A stretch of 64,000 nt of DNA from the NCBI GenBank assembly GCA_964617955.1, contig CAZTXB010000008.1, forward strand, positions 62,001-126,000. The letters are read 5' to 3'. This DNA comes from JABWCE01 sp964617955. Its GTDB lineage: Bacteria > Bacteroidota > Bacteroidia > NS11-12g > UBA9320. How positions within the stretch are numbered: position 1 is the stretch's first letter; every line of letters starts with the position of its first letter. Shown piece after piece: positions 63,511-64,000 of this stretch. A program made the position numbers and the translations under genes. Under the pieces are notes generated by a model that made no database searches, had not been told where the DNA came from, and was given only the letters and a program-made list of their open reading frames with translations.

Positions 63511-64000
63511 ATGATATTAAGCGACCTTCGAATACTGGAAGAAATTGAAAAAGGGAATATTCTCATTGAACCCTTTCGCAAGGATTGTTTGGGCACCAAC
63601 AGCTATGATGTGCATTTAGGTAAATACCTCGGCTGCTATAAAGACCGGGTACTCGATGCCAAAGCCCATAACAAAATTGACCTCTTCGAAATTCCTCTCG
63701 ACGGTTTTGTGCTCCAACCGGGCTCCTTGTATTTAGGGGTAACCGAAGAATATACTGAAACCCATAAACACATCCCCTTTCTGGAAGGCAAATCAAGTAC
63801 AGGCCGTTTGGGTATTGATATACATGCCACAGCTGGAAAAGGCGATGTAGGATTTTGTAACACCTGGACGCTCGAAATTTCAGTAACTCAACCCGTGCGC
63901 ATTTACAGAGGAATGCCCATTGGGCAACTGATCTACTTTTTGGTTGAAGGCGATATAGAAACCACCTACAATAAAAAAGCCAATGCGAAATACAGCAAAA
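63511..64000 (+). CDS. dcd: dCTP deaminase (3' end beyond the window)
   Basis: Dcd deaminates dCTP to dUTP for dTTP synthesis. The frame from ATG 63511 is open to the window edge (163 codons of about 178). Motifs: SDLRILEEIEKGNILIEPF, CLGTNSYDVHLG, LEGKSSTGRLGIDIHATAG, GDVGFCNTWTLEIS (the Glu is the likely catalytic residue) and RGMPIGQLIYF. Confidence 0.93.
   Translation, partial: MILSDLRILEEIEKGNILIEPFRKDCLGTNSYDVHLGKYLGCYKDRVLDAKAHNKIDLFEIPLDGFVLQPGSLYLGVTEEYTETHKHIPFLEGKSSTGRLGIDIHATAGKGDVGFCNTWTLEISVTQPVRIYRGMPIGQLIYFLVEGDIETTYNKKANAKYSK

Noticed and set aside
1..64000. CRISPR arrays, tRNA, rRNA and prophage genes
   Set aside because: I looked for regular spaced repeats, tRNA-like cloverleaf ends and phage or integrase motifs in the gaps and saw none. 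Small or odd tRNAs could be missed by eye.

Overview
The window comes from a member of the Bacteroidota, possibly of the Saprospiria or Chitinophagia type; the class is my guess. Support for the phylum: T9SS sorting domains of both types (A at the end of the 33596-34585 protein, B at the end of the 22558-26349 protein), a GldB lipoprotein, a CCDC81-type HU plus SPOR protein, a PorT-like barrel, many TonB-dependent receptors and lipoproteins, few purine-rich ribosome binding sites, and repeated -7 boxes of the Bacteroidota form TAnnTTTG. Most of the window is ordinary chromosome. I see no phage, plasmid, CRISPR array, rRNA or tRNA gene.

Layout. 1-6.9 kb: a truncated TPR sensor histidine kinase, a TPR protein, an Omp85-like barrel, pyrE, a Nudix hydrolase and coaD (the last two overlap tail to tail). 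6.9-11.1 kb: a small secreted protein, nadE and a PorT-like barrel, divergent from gldB. 11.1-22.6 kb: acyl-CoA dehydrogenase, threonine dehydrogenase, a DUF4197 protein, uvrA, a lipoprotein, a HU/SPOR protein, a TonB-like protein and folC. 22.6-31.2 kb (minus strand): a giant T9SS protein, sppA, and a TonB-dependent receptor with a small membrane protein. 31.4-35.7 kb: a cobalamin riboswitch followed by a B12-uptake operon (BtuB-like receptor, T9SS surface protein, BtuG-like propeller lipoprotein). 35.8-41.4 kb: the rod-shape operon mreB-mreC-mreD-mrdA-rodA. 41.5-64 kb: dnaE, a small Cys/Tyr-tailed secreted protein, a YfiT-type protein, a deoxyhypusine synthase-like enzyme, a CPBP protein, a VF530 protein, recG, TamB, tsaD, crcB, a secreted protein often misnamed asparagine synthetase B, a BRCT protein, hemW, recX and the start of dcd.

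The clearest non-genic structure is a family of short elements that encode no protein. Three copies (11111-11346, 22323-22558 and 17773-18135) share terminal inverted repeats GGGCCTGCTGAAAAA and are flanked by 6-7 bp direct repeats that begin and end in TA. Two are exactly 236 bp. The third is 363 bp, which is 236 plus a 127-bp internal segment. A one-ended remnant lies at 52310. All sit just behind the 3' ends of genes. One supplies the last base of a neighbouring stop codon and another has the uvrA stop codon inside its direct repeat.

A second pattern is promoter placement: TAnnTTTG boxes end only 4-10 bases before the start codons of pyrE, coaD, the DHS-like gene, the VF530 gene and recG, which suggests leaderless or nearly leaderless mRNAs. 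All assignments come from reading motifs by eye; no database search was run.
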